A stretch of DNA of 21,005 bases from Caldimicrobium thiodismutans (GTDB lineage Bacteria; Desulfobacterota; Thermodesulfobacteria; Thermodesulfobacteriales; Thermodesulfobacteriaceae), in the NCBI GenBank assembly GCA_002877875.1, contig PNIE01000061.1:1-21005 (forward strand), written 5' to 3'. Positions 13,961 through 21,005 of the stretch are shown here, piece after piece; position 1 is the first letter of the stretch, and each line of letters begins with the position of its first letter. A program made the translations under genes and the position numbers. The notes under the pieces are model-generated. The model saw nothing but the letters and a program-made list of their open reading frames with translations. It was not told the origin of the DNA and did not search any database.

Positions 13961-15268
13961 ATGAGTAAAGAAGAAAAAGGCACATCCAAAAAGAAAAAAG
14001 CTACTAAAAAGGAAAGGAAGGCTGAAAAAGTAGTTACTGGTCCAAGAAAATACATTTTACTTATTGCTGATGGCATGGGAGATTTTCCTTTAAAGGAGCT
14101 TGAAGGAAAAACTCCTCTTGAAGTGGCCATAACTCCAGGGATGGATTTTCTTGCAAGTTATGGAGAGATAGGAAGCTGTCAGACAGTACCTCCCAATATG
14201 CATCCAGGCTCTGACGTTGCCATTATGGGGCTACTTGGATATCCCCCCGAAGAAAAGTATACCGGAAGGGGTCCTATTGAGGCTGCAGCCAGGGGAATCA
14301 CCTTACGCCCTGAAGATGTAGCTTATAGATGTAACCTTGTAACCCTTAGATTTGAGGGAAAAGAACTCATTATGGAAGACTATTCAGCAGGCCATATCTC
14401 CACCGAGGAGGCTATAGAATTAATTAATAGTATTAATCATAAGGCTGCCACTGATAAGATTGAGATCATCCCAGGAGTAAGCTACAGACATATTCTTATT
14501 TGGAGAGGTGGCTCCGGAGGGCTCCACACCTATCCACCTCATGATTTAATAGGGAAAAATGTATGGTTTGCCTTCCAGACTTATGATGAAGAACCCTATC
14601 TTAAGGAATTTATTTTGAAAGCCATTGAAATCCTTGAGAAACATCCTATAAATCAAAGAAGAAAATTGGAAAATAAAAGACCAGCTAATGCTATCTGGCC
14701 GTGGGGACAGGGAAGAACCCCAGAGCTTGAACCCTTTGAAGAAAAATACCACTTGAAAGGTGCTGCTATTTCTGCTGTGGATTTAATAAAAGGTTTAGCT
14801 AAACTTGCTGGTCTAAAAGTTATAGATGTTCCAGGGGCTACAGGTTATATAGACACCAATTATGAAGGAAAAGTGGATTACGGAATAGAGGCCGTGAGAG
14901 AATGTGATTTTCTTCTCATTCACGTAGAAGCCCCAGATGAAGTTAGCCATGAAGGAAATCTTGAATTAAAAATTAAAGCTATTGATGATTTTGATAGAAG
15001 GATAGTTCGATATCTCCTTGAAAGGCTTCCTGAGGTAACAGATAATTTCAGAATTCTTGTTTGTTGTGATCATCTGACTCCTATTACTATTAGAACCCAT
15101 TCTATAAAACCTGTCCCCTGGATAATTTTTGACTCAGCTTTACATACTAAGAAAAAGGAGGATATTAAATTCTGTGAAAAAACAGCTTATGCCTCTCCCA
15201 ATTTCTTTAAAAGTGGTCCTGCCCTTTTTGAATATTTCATAGAGAGAAAATACGAAGACAATAAGTAA
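13961..15268 (+). CDS. apgM: Cofactor-independent phosphoglycerate mutase, archaeal ApgM type
   Basis: 435 aa. Interconverts 3- and 2-phosphoglycerate in glycolysis/gluconeogenesis. It belongs to the alkaline-phosphatase superfamily: D37 in LLIADGMGD binds metal, S84 in HPGSDVAIMGLLGY is the phospho-accepting serine, YTGRGPIEAA follows, and EAPDEVSHEGN and CCDHLTPITIRTHS complete the metal site. The core matches the roughly 400-residue ApgM rather than the 510-residue GpmI. An unusual extra N-terminus (residues 1-27) is mostly Lys/Glu/Arg (SKKKKATKKERKAEK) ahead of the normal start YILLIADG. This long form is favoured because AGGAGG (13950-13955) lies 5 nt before ATG 13961. In the same transcript as tatC and nadB. 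Confidence 0.93.
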   Translation: MSKEEKGTSKKKKATKKERKAEKVVTGPRKYILLIADGMGDFPLKELEGKTPLEVAITPGMDFLASYGEIGSCQTVPPNMHPGSDVAIMGLLGYPPEEKYTGRGPIEAAARGITLRPEDVAYRCNLVTLRFEGKELIMEDYSAGHISTEEAIELINSINHKAATDKIEIIPGVSYRHILIWRGGSGGLHTYPPHDLIGKNVWFAFQTYDEEPYLKEFILKAIEILEKHPINQRRKLENKRPANAIWPWGQGRTPELEPFEEKYHLKGAAISAVDLIKGLAKLAGLKVIDVPGATGYIDTNYEGKVDYGIEAVRECDFLLIHVEAPDEVSHEGNLELKIKAIDDFDRRIVRYLLERLPEVTDNFRILVCCDHLTPITIRTHSIKPVPWIIFDSALHTKKKEDIKFCEKTAYASPNFFKSGPALFEYFIERKYEDNK

Positions 15269-15282
15269 GGAAGGCCTCTTCT

Positions 15283-16878
15283 ATGGAAATTCATAAAACG
15301 GATTTTCTCATCATCGGATCGGGCATAGCTGGTTTATCTTTAGCTTTGAAACTAAAGGATTTAGGAGAAGTAACTATTCTTACCAAAAAAAGGGCCTTTG
15401 ATACAGCTACGGCTCTTGCTCAAGGGGGCATTGCCTGTGTTCAAAGCGAAGACAATCACTTTGACCTTCACATCAAAGATACTCTTATAGCTGGAGATGG
15501 ACTCTGCAAACCAGAGGTAGTTGAACTGGTGGTAAAGAGTGCTCCTGAGAGAATAAAGGAGCTTATAGATTGGGGAGTGGAATTTGATAGAGATCCTAAA
15601 AATCCTCAAAGGTTTCATTTGACCCTTGAAGGGGGACACTCAAGAAAAAGGATTCTTCATGTAGGAGATTATACTGGAAGAGCAATAGAGAGAGTTTTGA
15701 TAGAAAGAGCCCTTCATTCTCCCAACATTCTCATCCTTGAAAATCATTTAGCTGTAGATCTTCTTTTGGAAAGAAATTGTTCTTCTAAGCCTTGCAGGGT
15801 GGTTGGTGCCTTAGTTCTGGATCTAATTCATTCTCAAGTGAAAATCTTCGTAGCAGAAGTTATAGCCCTTTGTACTGGGGGTGCAGGAAAGGTTTATCTA
15901 TATACTAGTAATCCTGATACCGCAACTGGTGATGGTATTGCTCTTGCCTATCATGCAGGAGTTACCATTGCCAATATGGAGTTTTTCCAGTTTCATCCCA
16001 CCTGTCTCTACCACCCTAAGGCTAAGAATTTTCTTATAAGCGAAGCCCTTCGGGGAGAGGGAGGCATCCTTTTAAACCCAGAGGGTAAACCCTTTATGCA
16101 TAAATATGATCCCGTAAGAAAGGAGCTCGCTCCAAGGGACATTGTCACCAGAGCCATTGATATGGAGCTAAAGCAAAGTGGTGGTGAATGCGTTTACCTT
16201 GATATTACTCATTTGCCCTCGGATTACATCAAAAAGAGATTTCCCTATATTTATGAAACCTGCCTTAAATTTGGTATTGATATTACTAAGGACCCTATTC
16301 CTGTAGTTCCTGCTGCCCATTATCTCTGTGGTGGAATATTGACCAATATCTGGGGGCAAACTGATATTCCCAATCTTTTTGCTATTGGAGAATGTGCCTG
16401 CACAGGCCTACACGGAGCCAATAGGCTAGCCTCTAATTCTCTTCTTGAAGCCTTGGTATTCTCCCATCAGGCCTACCTTAAAATCAAAGAGATATACCAG
16501 GATTTTAAAGACAACTACAACCACCTTCCCAAAATTAAAGAACCTGAAGTAAAAGAGATAAAAGAAGAAAAGATTTTTATCTCCCATAACTGGGATCTTA
16601 TAAGAAAAATTATGTGGGATTTGGTAGGAATTGTAAGATCTATCAAAATGCTCGAGTTTGCTTACAAAAGAATAATCTTCATAAAAAAAGAAATAGAAAG
16701 CACCTGGGAAGGGATTTATCTTGATCTTGATCTTATGGAATTAAAAAATATTACCACTGTGGCAGAGCTAATTGTAAGATCAGCCCTCTCAAGAAAGGAA
16801 TCTCGAGGAACCCATTATCTCCTTGATTTTCCAGAAAAATCAAAGGAATTTGAAAGGGACACCTTAATTAAAGGCTGA
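15283..16878 (+). CDS. nadB: L-aspartate oxidase
   Basis: 531 aa, typical. FAD enzyme oxidising L-aspartate to iminoaspartate, the first step of NAD synthesis; under anoxia fumarate can serve as acceptor (family knowledge). Motifs include GSGIAG (12-17), LAQGGIA, FQFHPTCLYHP, ALRGEGGILLN, APRDIVTRAID, VPAAHYLCGGI and GANRLASNSLLEALVF, all characteristic of the NadB/fumarate reductase flavoprotein group. NadB rather than SdhA/FrdA is supported by the length, the C-terminal helical domain and the absence of neighbouring iron-sulfur or membrane subunits. nadA and nadC are not in the window. AAGGAAGG precedes ATG 15283. Last gene of the + run; no clear hairpin terminator follows, only A/T-rich DNA. 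Confidence 0.95.
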   Translation: MEIHKTDFLIIGSGIAGLSLALKLKDLGEVTILTKKRAFDTATALAQGGIACVQSEDNHFDLHIKDTLIAGDGLCKPEVVELVVKSAPERIKELIDWGVEFDRDPKNPQRFHLTLEGGHSRKRILHVGDYTGRAIERVLIERALHSPNILILENHLAVDLLLERNCSSKPCRVVGALVLDLIHSQVKIFVAEVIALCTGGAGKVYLYTSNPDTATGDGIALAYHAGVTIANMEFFQFHPTCLYHPKAKNFLISEALRGEGGILLNPEGKPFMHKYDPVRKELAPRDIVTRAIDMELKQSGGECVYLDITHLPSDYIKKRFPYIYETCLKFGIDITKDPIPVVPAAHYLCGGILTNIWGQTDIPNLFAIGECACTGLHGANRLASNSLLEALVFSHQAYLKIKEIYQDFKDNYNHLPKIKEPEVKEIKEEKIFISHNWDLIRKIMWDLVGIVRSIKMLEFAYKRIIFIKKEIESTWEGIYLDLDLMELKNITTVAELIVRSALSRKESRGTHYLLDFPEKSKEFERDTLIKG

Positions 16879-16903
16879 TTTTTAAAAATTTTTAAAAAAA
16901 CTC

Positions 16904-16931
16904 TTTACATTTAGATAATCTTTGATAGAAT
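16904..16931 (+). promoter_or_regulatory. Promoter of the small zinc protein gene
   Basis: -35 TTTACA (16904-16909), 16-nt spacer, -10 TAGAAT (16926-16931). The start ATG is 45 nt further on, behind a GGGAGG ribosome-binding site. Confidence 0.55.
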
Positions 16932-16949
16932 TTTTTATTTAAAAATTCT
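16927..16949. repeat. 9-bp inverted repeat at the -10/transcription start
   Basis: AGAATTTTT (16927-16935) and AAAAATTCT (16941-16949) are perfect reverse complements with a 5-nt loop. The repeat overlaps the -10 box and the probable transcription start, as an operator would. It could also form a weak A/U hairpin in the leader. Confidence 0.5.
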
Positions 16950-16976
16950 ATAGATAATAATCCTCTGGGAGGATAT

Positions 16977-17177
16977 ATGAAAGTATTATTTGACCCTGAT
17001 ATACCTGAAGACTTAAAAGAAGATCTTTTAAAAACTATCGAAGAAGAAAAAATTGGTGAAATTTGTAAACAATGTGGCTCAGATACTTTATATGTAGCTC
17101 TCATTAATAATCTTTTAGATGTTAAATGTTACGAATGTGGATATTCCTATTTGGAGATTGAGCTTTCTGAAGAGTAA
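16977..17177 (+). CDS. Small zinc-ribbon-like protein of unknown function
   Basis: 66 aa. Two CxxC pairs, C30-C33 (ICKQCGSD) and C51-C54 (KCYECGYSY), are separated by 17 residues, as in a treble-clef or zinc-ribbon fold. The first 28 residues are acidic and helical (DIPEDLKEDLLKTIEEEK). No enzyme motif or DNA-binding helix is visible. ATG 16977 has GGGAGG upstream and a likely promoter of its own, and the translation is protein-like from end to end. The last 31 nt overlap the end of folE2 on the other strand, so the two transcripts are antisense at their 3' ends. Function not recognised. Confidence 0.75.
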   Translation: MKVLFDPDIPEDLKEDLLKTIEEEKIGEICKQCGSDTLYVALINNLLDVKCYECGYSYLEIELSEE

Positions 17178-17956
17178 TCTTTAAAGGGATAGGTAATACA
17201 GGCATAGGCATTATGTCCATGAATAGATTCCATATTTTCAGCCTCTACATTAAACCAATAAATCTCCTTTCTTTGTAACAACTTATAAGCAACTCCCCTA
17301 ACTACGTCCTCAACAAATTTGGGATTTTCGTAAGCCTTTTCAGTGACATATTTTTCGTCTGGTCTTTTAAGTAAGGGATATATTGGTGAGGAGGCGCTTT
17401 CTTCAGCCATCTCTATCAGCTCTTCAAGCCAAATAAATTTTCTGGATCTCACTGCCACTGTTACAAGCCCCCTTTGATTATGCGCACCATATTCACTGAT
17501 ACTCTTGGAACAAGGACAGAGGGTCATCACAGGTACTTTAACTCCAATGATAAGATCCTTTCTTCTTTGAGATAAACTGGCAATTATAAAAGCCTGATAT
17601 TCCATGAGAGAAGGTATCCCTGTTACTGGAGCCTTCTTTTCTATGAAGTAAGGAAAATATACTTCTAGATGGGCAGACTTAGCATTTAATCTTTTTTTTA
17701 ATTTTCTTAAAATCTCATTTATGTTTTTTACATGAATCTCTTCGCGGAATTCATTAAGAATTTCAATAAATCTGCTCATATGGGTTCCCTTAAAATGGGA
17801 GGGAAGATCTACATATAGATTAAACTCGCCCACTGTGGCCTGAAATCCTTTTGCTCTATCAAGGACCTTTATAGGATAACGGAGATTTTTTATTCCAACC
17901 TTTTCAATTGGAAGCTGATATGATGGTTCTAAGCTCTGTACATCAGGAAGTTTCAC
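17147..17956 (-). CDS. folE2: GTP cyclohydrolase FolE2 (type IB)
   Basis: 269 aa. Converts GTP to dihydroneopterin triphosphate, entry to folate (and queuosine) synthesis, in place of the zinc enzyme FolE. The metal-binding active-site C147 is in TLCPCSK, with H159 in YGAHNQRG and the C-terminal NMESIHGHNAYA motif typical of FolE2. FolE2 uses various divalent metals, so it suits zinc-poor conditions (family knowledge). The start is GTG 17956, preceded at 8 nt by GAGGAG, and it overlaps the cooC end by 14 nt. It is the last gene of the unit. No hairpin terminator was seen and the end overlaps the opposing small zinc gene by 31 nt. Confidence 0.95.
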   Translation of the reverse strand: MKLPDVQSLEPSYQLPIEKVGIKNLRYPIKVLDRAKGFQATVGEFNLYVDLPSHFKGTHMSRFIEILNEFREEIHVKNINEILRKLKKRLNAKSAHLEVYFPYFIEKKAPVTGIPSLMEYQAFIIASLSQRRKDLIIGVKVPVMTLCPCSKSISEYGAHNQRGLVTVAVRSRKFIWLEELIEMAEESASSPIYPLLKRPDEKYVTEKAYENPKFVEDVVRGVAYKLLQRKEIYWFNVEAENMESIHGHNAYACITYPFKDYSSESSISK

Positions 17957-18701
17957 TCTTTAGCTCCTCAATAATTCTTTTGAGTTCCTTAATTTTTTCA
18001 TAAACAGGCCCATTATAATCTAAAAGACCTTTACCTTCAAATTCTCTCCTTTCAAACTCTTCCTCTCCTGGAAGAGATATTAGATATTTTTCTCCAAATT
18101 CCTTCTTTAAATATTCTTTGTGTTTCTCTTCTTTTACTCTATTTCCAACTACATACACCTTTTGAAGATTAAGTTCTTGGGCAAGTTTTAAAATTTGATG
18201 GGTGGTTTTTAGACTTCCTGTTTGGGGTAGGGTTATAACTAAGAGTATATCTACAGGCGCAACAGTTGCTCTTCCAAAGTGCTCAACCCCTGCCTCCATA
18301 TCTACCACTACTATATCTCTTGAAGTAAGAAGCAAATAAGTAAGAAGTCTTCTCAAAACTGTCTGTTCTGGACAGGCACATCCTCCACCGGCAGTTCTTA
18401 TAGCACCAAGGACCATTAAATTAAGACCATCCCTTTTTATCATAAATTTTTCAGGCAAGTCATCAATTTTAGGATTAAGAGTATAAAAAGGGCCTGATTT
18501 TTCAGCCCTCTCTGCAAGAAGATCTGTCATTTCTGAAAGAGGAACTATTTCCCCTTTTATCTCAAGAAGTCTTGCAAGATGTGGACTCGGGTCAGCGTCA
18601 ATAGCAAGCACCCTATATCCATCTTCAAGAAAGGCCTTTATTAACAGGGCTGCAACTGTACTTTTTCCAACTCCACCCTTACCACAAATAGCTATTTTCA
18701 T
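17943..18701 (-). CDS. cooC: CooC-type nickel-insertion ATPase for CO dehydrogenase
   Basis: 252 aa. MinD/ParA-family ATPase with the deviant Walker A motif GKGGVGKST (7-15; K8 and K13), D36-A-D in AIDADPSP, and the CooC-specific metal-binding pair C108-A-C110 in GGGCACPE. VVDMEAGVEHFGRA is also typical. CooC dimers bind nickel and use ATP to help mature the Ni-Fe-S C-cluster of CO dehydrogenase (family knowledge); the related AcsF type serves acetyl-CoA synthase. No CODH/ACS subunit is in this window. It sits 3 nt after tsaC and overlaps folE2 by 14 nt. GAGAGGG precedes the ATG at about 10 nt. Confidence 0.9.
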   Translation of the reverse strand: MKIAICGKGGVGKSTVAALLIKAFLEDGYRVLAIDADPSPHLARLLEIKGEIVPLSEMTDLLAERAEKSGPFYTLNPKIDDLPEKFMIKRDGLNLMVLGAIRTAGGGCACPEQTVLRRLLTYLLLTSRDIVVVDMEAGVEHFGRATVAPVDILLVITLPQTGSLKTTHQILKLAQELNLQKVYVVGNRVKEEKHKEYLKKEFGEKYLISLPGEEEFERREFEGKGLLDYNGPVYEKIKELKRIIEELKSETS

Positions 18702-18704
18702 TTC

Positions 18705-19346
18705 TTATACCCTCTCTTTATTTTTAAGAACTTGTAATATCTCCTCAAAGGCTATAGCCCCCTCTCTTATAAGTTTCACCTCTTTATCTAAGACTTCAAT
18801 TACCGTTGAAGGTTTATCTCCCTTAGTTTCGCCACTATCTACTACAAAATCTATCTCGGGAATTTGCTGTAAAACTTCCTCTGCAGTTCTGCAAGGAGGG
18901 TTTCCACTTAAATTAGCACTTGTCCCTGTAATAGGACCTCCAAAGGCCTTAGCAATTCTTCGAGTGAGCTCACAGGAAGAAAGCCTAACTCCTATGGTCT
19001 TAGTGCCTGCAGTTAAAAGGGGAGATAAATCTTTTTTGGCTGGTAAGACTAAGGTCAAAGGGCCTGGCCAAAAGGCTTTTATAAGTTTTAGGGCAAGAGA
19101 GGGCACTCTTGCACAAACCTTGGAGAGATCTTCAAGCCTTCCCAAGAGTAAGAGTATAGGCTTGACTGAAGGCCTTCTCTTTAAATAAAAAAGACGGTTT
19201 AAAGCCTCCTCAGAAAAAGGATTAGCAGCAAGACCATAAAAAGTCTCAGTGGGAATAGCTCCAACTTTTCCTTTTTTAAGTAATAAAGCTATTTCTTTTA
19301 GGAAGTCATCAAATTCTCGGGGCTCTTCCGGAACTTTAAAAATCAT
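18705..19346 (-). CDS. tsaC: Threonylcarbamoyl-AMP synthase (Sua5/YrdC/YwlC family)
   Basis: 213 aa, one YrdC domain without the extra Sua5 C-terminal domain. Makes threonylcarbamoyl-AMP from threonine, bicarbonate and ATP for the t6A37 modification of ANN-decoding tRNAs. Signatures are GAIPTETFYGLAAN, the KRRPSVKP loop binding ATP/threonine, WPGPLTLVLPA, IGVRL, and TGTSANLSGNPP with PSTVIEV near the end. The zinc-ribbon protein gene ends 12 nt upstream and cooC begins 3 nt downstream. The Shine-Dalgarno candidate GAGGAG is 17 nt from ATG 19346, rather far, so coupling to the upstream gene is likely. The tRNA at 20920-20993 heads the same unit, but a functional link is not implied. Confidence 0.93.
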   Translation of the reverse strand: MIFKVPEEPREFDDFLKEIALLLKKGKVGAIPTETFYGLAANPFSEEALNRLFYLKRRPSVKPILLLLGRLEDLSKVCARVPSLALKLIKAFWPGPLTLVLPAKKDLSPLLTAGTKTIGVRLSSCELTRRIAKAFGGPITGTSANLSGNPPCRTAEEVLQQIPEIDFVVDSGETKGDKPSTVIEVLDKEVKLIREGAIAFEEILQVLKNKERV

Positions 19347-19358
19347 TGAAATTTTTAA

Positions 19359-20102
19359 TTAAGACTCCTCAGGAAGAGCTTCTTCCTCCTTATGATATAT
19401 CCGTTTAAAATAAATAATCCTTTTACAGTGAGGACACTCGTAAAAACGATTATCCTTTTGTAACTCGTTGTAAAGTTGAGGTGGGACAGACATAAAACAG
19501 CCTTCACAAACACCATTTTCTACAGCAGCAATTCCAACCCCACCCTTTTTCTGACGAATAAGCTCATATTTTCTAAGAATGCCTCCTGAGATCTTTTCCG
19601 CTATCTCTTTTCTTTTCTTAAGTAGGCTTTCCTTTTCGGCATTAATTTCCTCACAAAACTTCTCAAATTTTTTCGTCTCCTCCTCAAGGACAGCTTGAAC
19701 TTTTTCAAGCTGGTTTTTCAAATTATCCCTTTCTTTACTGAGATTTTCAATCTCTTCCATAAGTTTTAAAATTTCATCCTCTTTTATTCGGATAGTCTTT
19801 TTCATTTCATCGATTTCTCTTAAAAGGATCTGATAGTCCCTTGAACCGCGAATCTGGGTAAGTCTTGCTTGGGTCTGTTTAAGCCTCTTTTGTTCTTCTT
19901 TAAGTTCTTCTTCAAAAAGGTTTTTTTGTTTTTCCTTCTCTTCTATGGCCTTTTCAAGAACATTTATTTTTTCTTTTAGTAAATCCCTTTCCTTCTTTGC
20001 CTTTTTGAGAGCTTGGGGAACTTCGGCCACTGATTTTTCTAATCTAAGAATCTCAAGATCTATTTTTTGAAGCTCTATTAATCGGACTATGTCCTCCTGC
20101 AT
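19359..20102 (-). CDS. Coiled-coil protein with C-terminal C4 zinc ribbon (PF02591 type)
   Basis: 247 aa. Residues about 1-175 are an almost continuous Lys/Glu-rich coiled coil with a turn near the middle (SRDYQILLREID, about 87-98, a conserved element of this family). The C-terminus holds a zinc ribbon: C199-C202 (VCEGCFMSVPP) and C223-C226 (YECPHCKR). The architecture is that of the widespread bacterial 'zinc ribbon domain' proteins, including Chlamydia CdsZ; the general role is unsettled. The pairing with a Nif3-like gene just upstream (14-nt gap) is common in bacteria. GGGAGGG precedes ATG 20102. Cytoplasmic, no signal peptide. Confidence 0.92.
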   Translation of the reverse strand: MQEDIVRLIELQKIDLEILRLEKSVAEVPQALKKAKKERDLLKEKINVLEKAIEEKEKQKNLFEEELKEEQKRLKQTQARLTQIRGSRDYQILLREIDEMKKTIRIKEDEILKLMEEIENLSKERDNLKNQLEKVQAVLEEETKKFEKFCEEINAEKESLLKKRKEIAEKISGGILRKYELIRQKKGGVGIAAVENGVCEGCFMSVPPQLYNELQKDNRFYECPHCKRIIYFKRIYHKEEEALPEES

Positions 20103-20116
20103 AATCCCTCCCTATC

Positions 20117-20908
20117 TCAGATAATTTTATATGGACTCTCTTCCTTGTGAAGATAAATTCCTAAATTTACCTTTTTCTCTGCTAAAAAATTTTCAATCTT
20201 TTCTTTAAGAACTCTTAGAACAAAAGATTCAGAAATTCCATGATCAATGAGGATAAAATTAAAACCCTCTTCAAGGGCTGAAAAGGCTTGATGATATTTT
20301 ACATCAGAGGTGATTAAAGTATTTATTCCCTTTCCCTTTAAATATTCCTTTAAAAATCCCCCAGCTCCTCCACAAATGGCTATCTTTTCTACCTCTTTAT
20401 CAGGATCCCCCACAAGCATTACCCAGGTTTTAAGGGTTTCTTTAACCTTTTTTGCCAAGGCTTCAAGCTTAACACAATTTTTTAATTTTACCACCTTTCC
20501 GTATCCAAATCCCTCCTCCTCTTTGAGGACAAAATCTTCTGTCTCAAAATCAAAAGCTCTTGCCAGGGCCTCGCTAACTCCAAAAGAGACCTTATCAAGA
20601 GGAGTATGCCACGAAAGTAAGTTGAGCTTATTCTCAATAGCAAAAGAAATTAGATTACCTGGATATTCATCCCAATTTAAAGAATAAAGAGGTTGATAAA
20701 ACATAGGATGATGGGTTATAGCTAAATTGTAACCTCTCTTTACAGCTTCTTTAAAAAGCGAAAGAGAAGGATTGACAGCTAAAACTATTCCTGAAACTAC
20801 AGCTTCAAAAGACCCAATTTGTAATCCGTTTGAATCCTTTTTTTCGGCGATCCTTAATGGAGCAAGAGTATCAAGAAATTGATAAAAATCTTTAACTTTA
20901 AGAGACAT
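20117..20908 (-). CDS. Nif3-like dinuclear metal-centre protein (DUF34 family)
   Basis: 263 aa. Conserved metal ligands: H66-H67 in ITHHPMF, H101 and D105 in SWHTPLD, and H223 and E227 in DHGISE near the C-terminus; SNGLQIG (26-32) and GGAGG (about 177) are also typical. Homologs (YbgI, YqfO) form hexamers with two metals per subunit. The precise activity is unsettled; proposals include metal chaperone or GTP cyclohydrolase-like roles. The middle insertion domain of YqfO is absent. ATG 20908 lies only 11 nt after the 3' end of the tRNA and has no Shine-Dalgarno, so it is probably co-transcribed with the tRNA. The zinc-ribbon gene follows after 14 nt. Confidence 0.92.
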   Translation of the reverse strand: MSLKVKDFYQFLDTLAPLRIAEKKDSNGLQIGSFEAVVSGIVLAVNPSLSLFKEAVKRGYNLAITHHPMFYQPLYSLNWDEYPGNLISFAIENKLNLLSWHTPLDKVSFGVSEALARAFDFETEDFVLKEEEGFGYGKVVKLKNCVKLEALAKKVKETLKTWVMLVGDPDKEVEKIAICGGAGGFLKEYLKGKGINTLITSDVKYHQAFSALEEGFNFILIDHGISESFVLRVLKEKIENFLAEKKVNLGIYLHKEESPYKII

Positions 20909-20919
20909 AAATATCTATA

Positions 20920-20993
20920 TGGGCCCGCCAGGACTCGAACCTGGGACCTTCCGGTTATGAGCCGGTGGCTCTAACCAGCTGAGCTACGGGCCC
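20920..20993 (-). tRNA. tRNA with CAU anticodon (elongator Met, or Ile2)
   Basis: Cloverleaf on the - strand: acceptor GGGCCCG/CGGGCCC with discriminator A (20920), D-arm GCTC/GAGC, and anticodon loop CTCATAA with CAT at 20959-20957. The T-arm is CCAGG/CCTGG with TTCGAGT. The 5' G1-C72 pair and the lack of three G-C pairs next to the anticodon loop exclude initiator tRNA. Elongator Met and lysidine-modified Ile2 cannot be separated by eye. The top pair of the anticodon stem is an A-A mismatch (27/43). CCA is not encoded. Confidence 0.93.
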
Positions 20994-21005
20994 CCTTTAA
21001 TTCTA

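Noticed and set aside
20310..20687. 125-codon open frame on the + strand opposite the Nif3-like gene
   Set aside because: Shadow of a well-supported gene; Ser/Pro/Phe-rich product and no ribosome-binding site.
20920..20993. Initiator tRNA-fMet
   Set aside because: It has a paired G1-C72 and lacks the three consecutive G-C pairs next to the anticodon loop.

Overview
The window is an AT-rich bacterial chromosome segment with dense, ordinary housekeeping content. It has two tRNA genes, 20 supported intact protein genes, and one decayed gene in the only long non-coding stretch. I see no insertion sequence, prophage or CRISPR array. Several features suggest an anaerobic, probably thermophilic, Gram-negative-type bacterium: a CooC-type nickel ATPase, FolE2 instead of FolE, an archaeal-type cofactor-independent phosphoglycerate mutase, an endonuclease Q-like repair enzyme, a Tat system and a lipoprotein. 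The overall style fits Thermodesulfobacteria-like lineages, but that is inference from gene content, not a database match.

Layout. (1) 64-2213, + strand: tRNA-Leu(CAG), an EndoQ-family nuclease gene 17 nt behind it, then a secreted protein with its own promoter. (2) 2258-8779, - strand: a small lipoprotein with its own promoter and terminator; the tight unit metK-ahcY-umuD-umuC (read from 6685 down to 2592, gaps 8-11 nt); and an orphan chemoreceptor with a strong promoter and its own terminator. (3) 8780-9388: a non-coding region with the chemoreceptor promoter, the remnant of a decayed gene, a perfect 11-bp inverted repeat and a possible argH promoter. (4) 9389-16878, + strand: argH-yacG-trxB-like-alr-tatB-tatC-apgM-nadB, packed so tightly, often overlapping, that it is very likely one operon. 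(5) 16977-17177: a small zinc-finger protein that converges on and overlaps folE2. (6) 20993-17147, - strand: tRNA(CAU), then nif3-like, a coiled-coil zinc-ribbon protein, tsaC, cooC and folE2, again operon-like.

How the genes work together. MetK makes S-adenosylmethionine and AhcY removes the S-adenosylhomocysteine left after methylation. The SOS-type mutagenesis pair UmuD/UmuC shares their transcript without visible room for its own promoter. The large + operon mixes arginine, D-alanine (cell wall), NAD and glycolysis/gluconeogenesis enzymes with redox and protein-export genes. The last - unit couples tRNA modification (TsaC), folate synthesis (FolE2) and nickel insertion for CO dehydrogenase (CooC). 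The last two would fit an acetyl-CoA pathway lifestyle.

The most notable points are: an alanine racemase that appears to start at a rare ATT codon; a thioredoxin reductase-like flavoprotein with the CxxC but without the usual NADPH-selecting HRR motif; umuDC embedded in a methyl-cycle operon; and protein genes that begin almost directly at the 3' ends of both tRNAs without a Shine-Dalgarno sequence. No wholly new system is evident.
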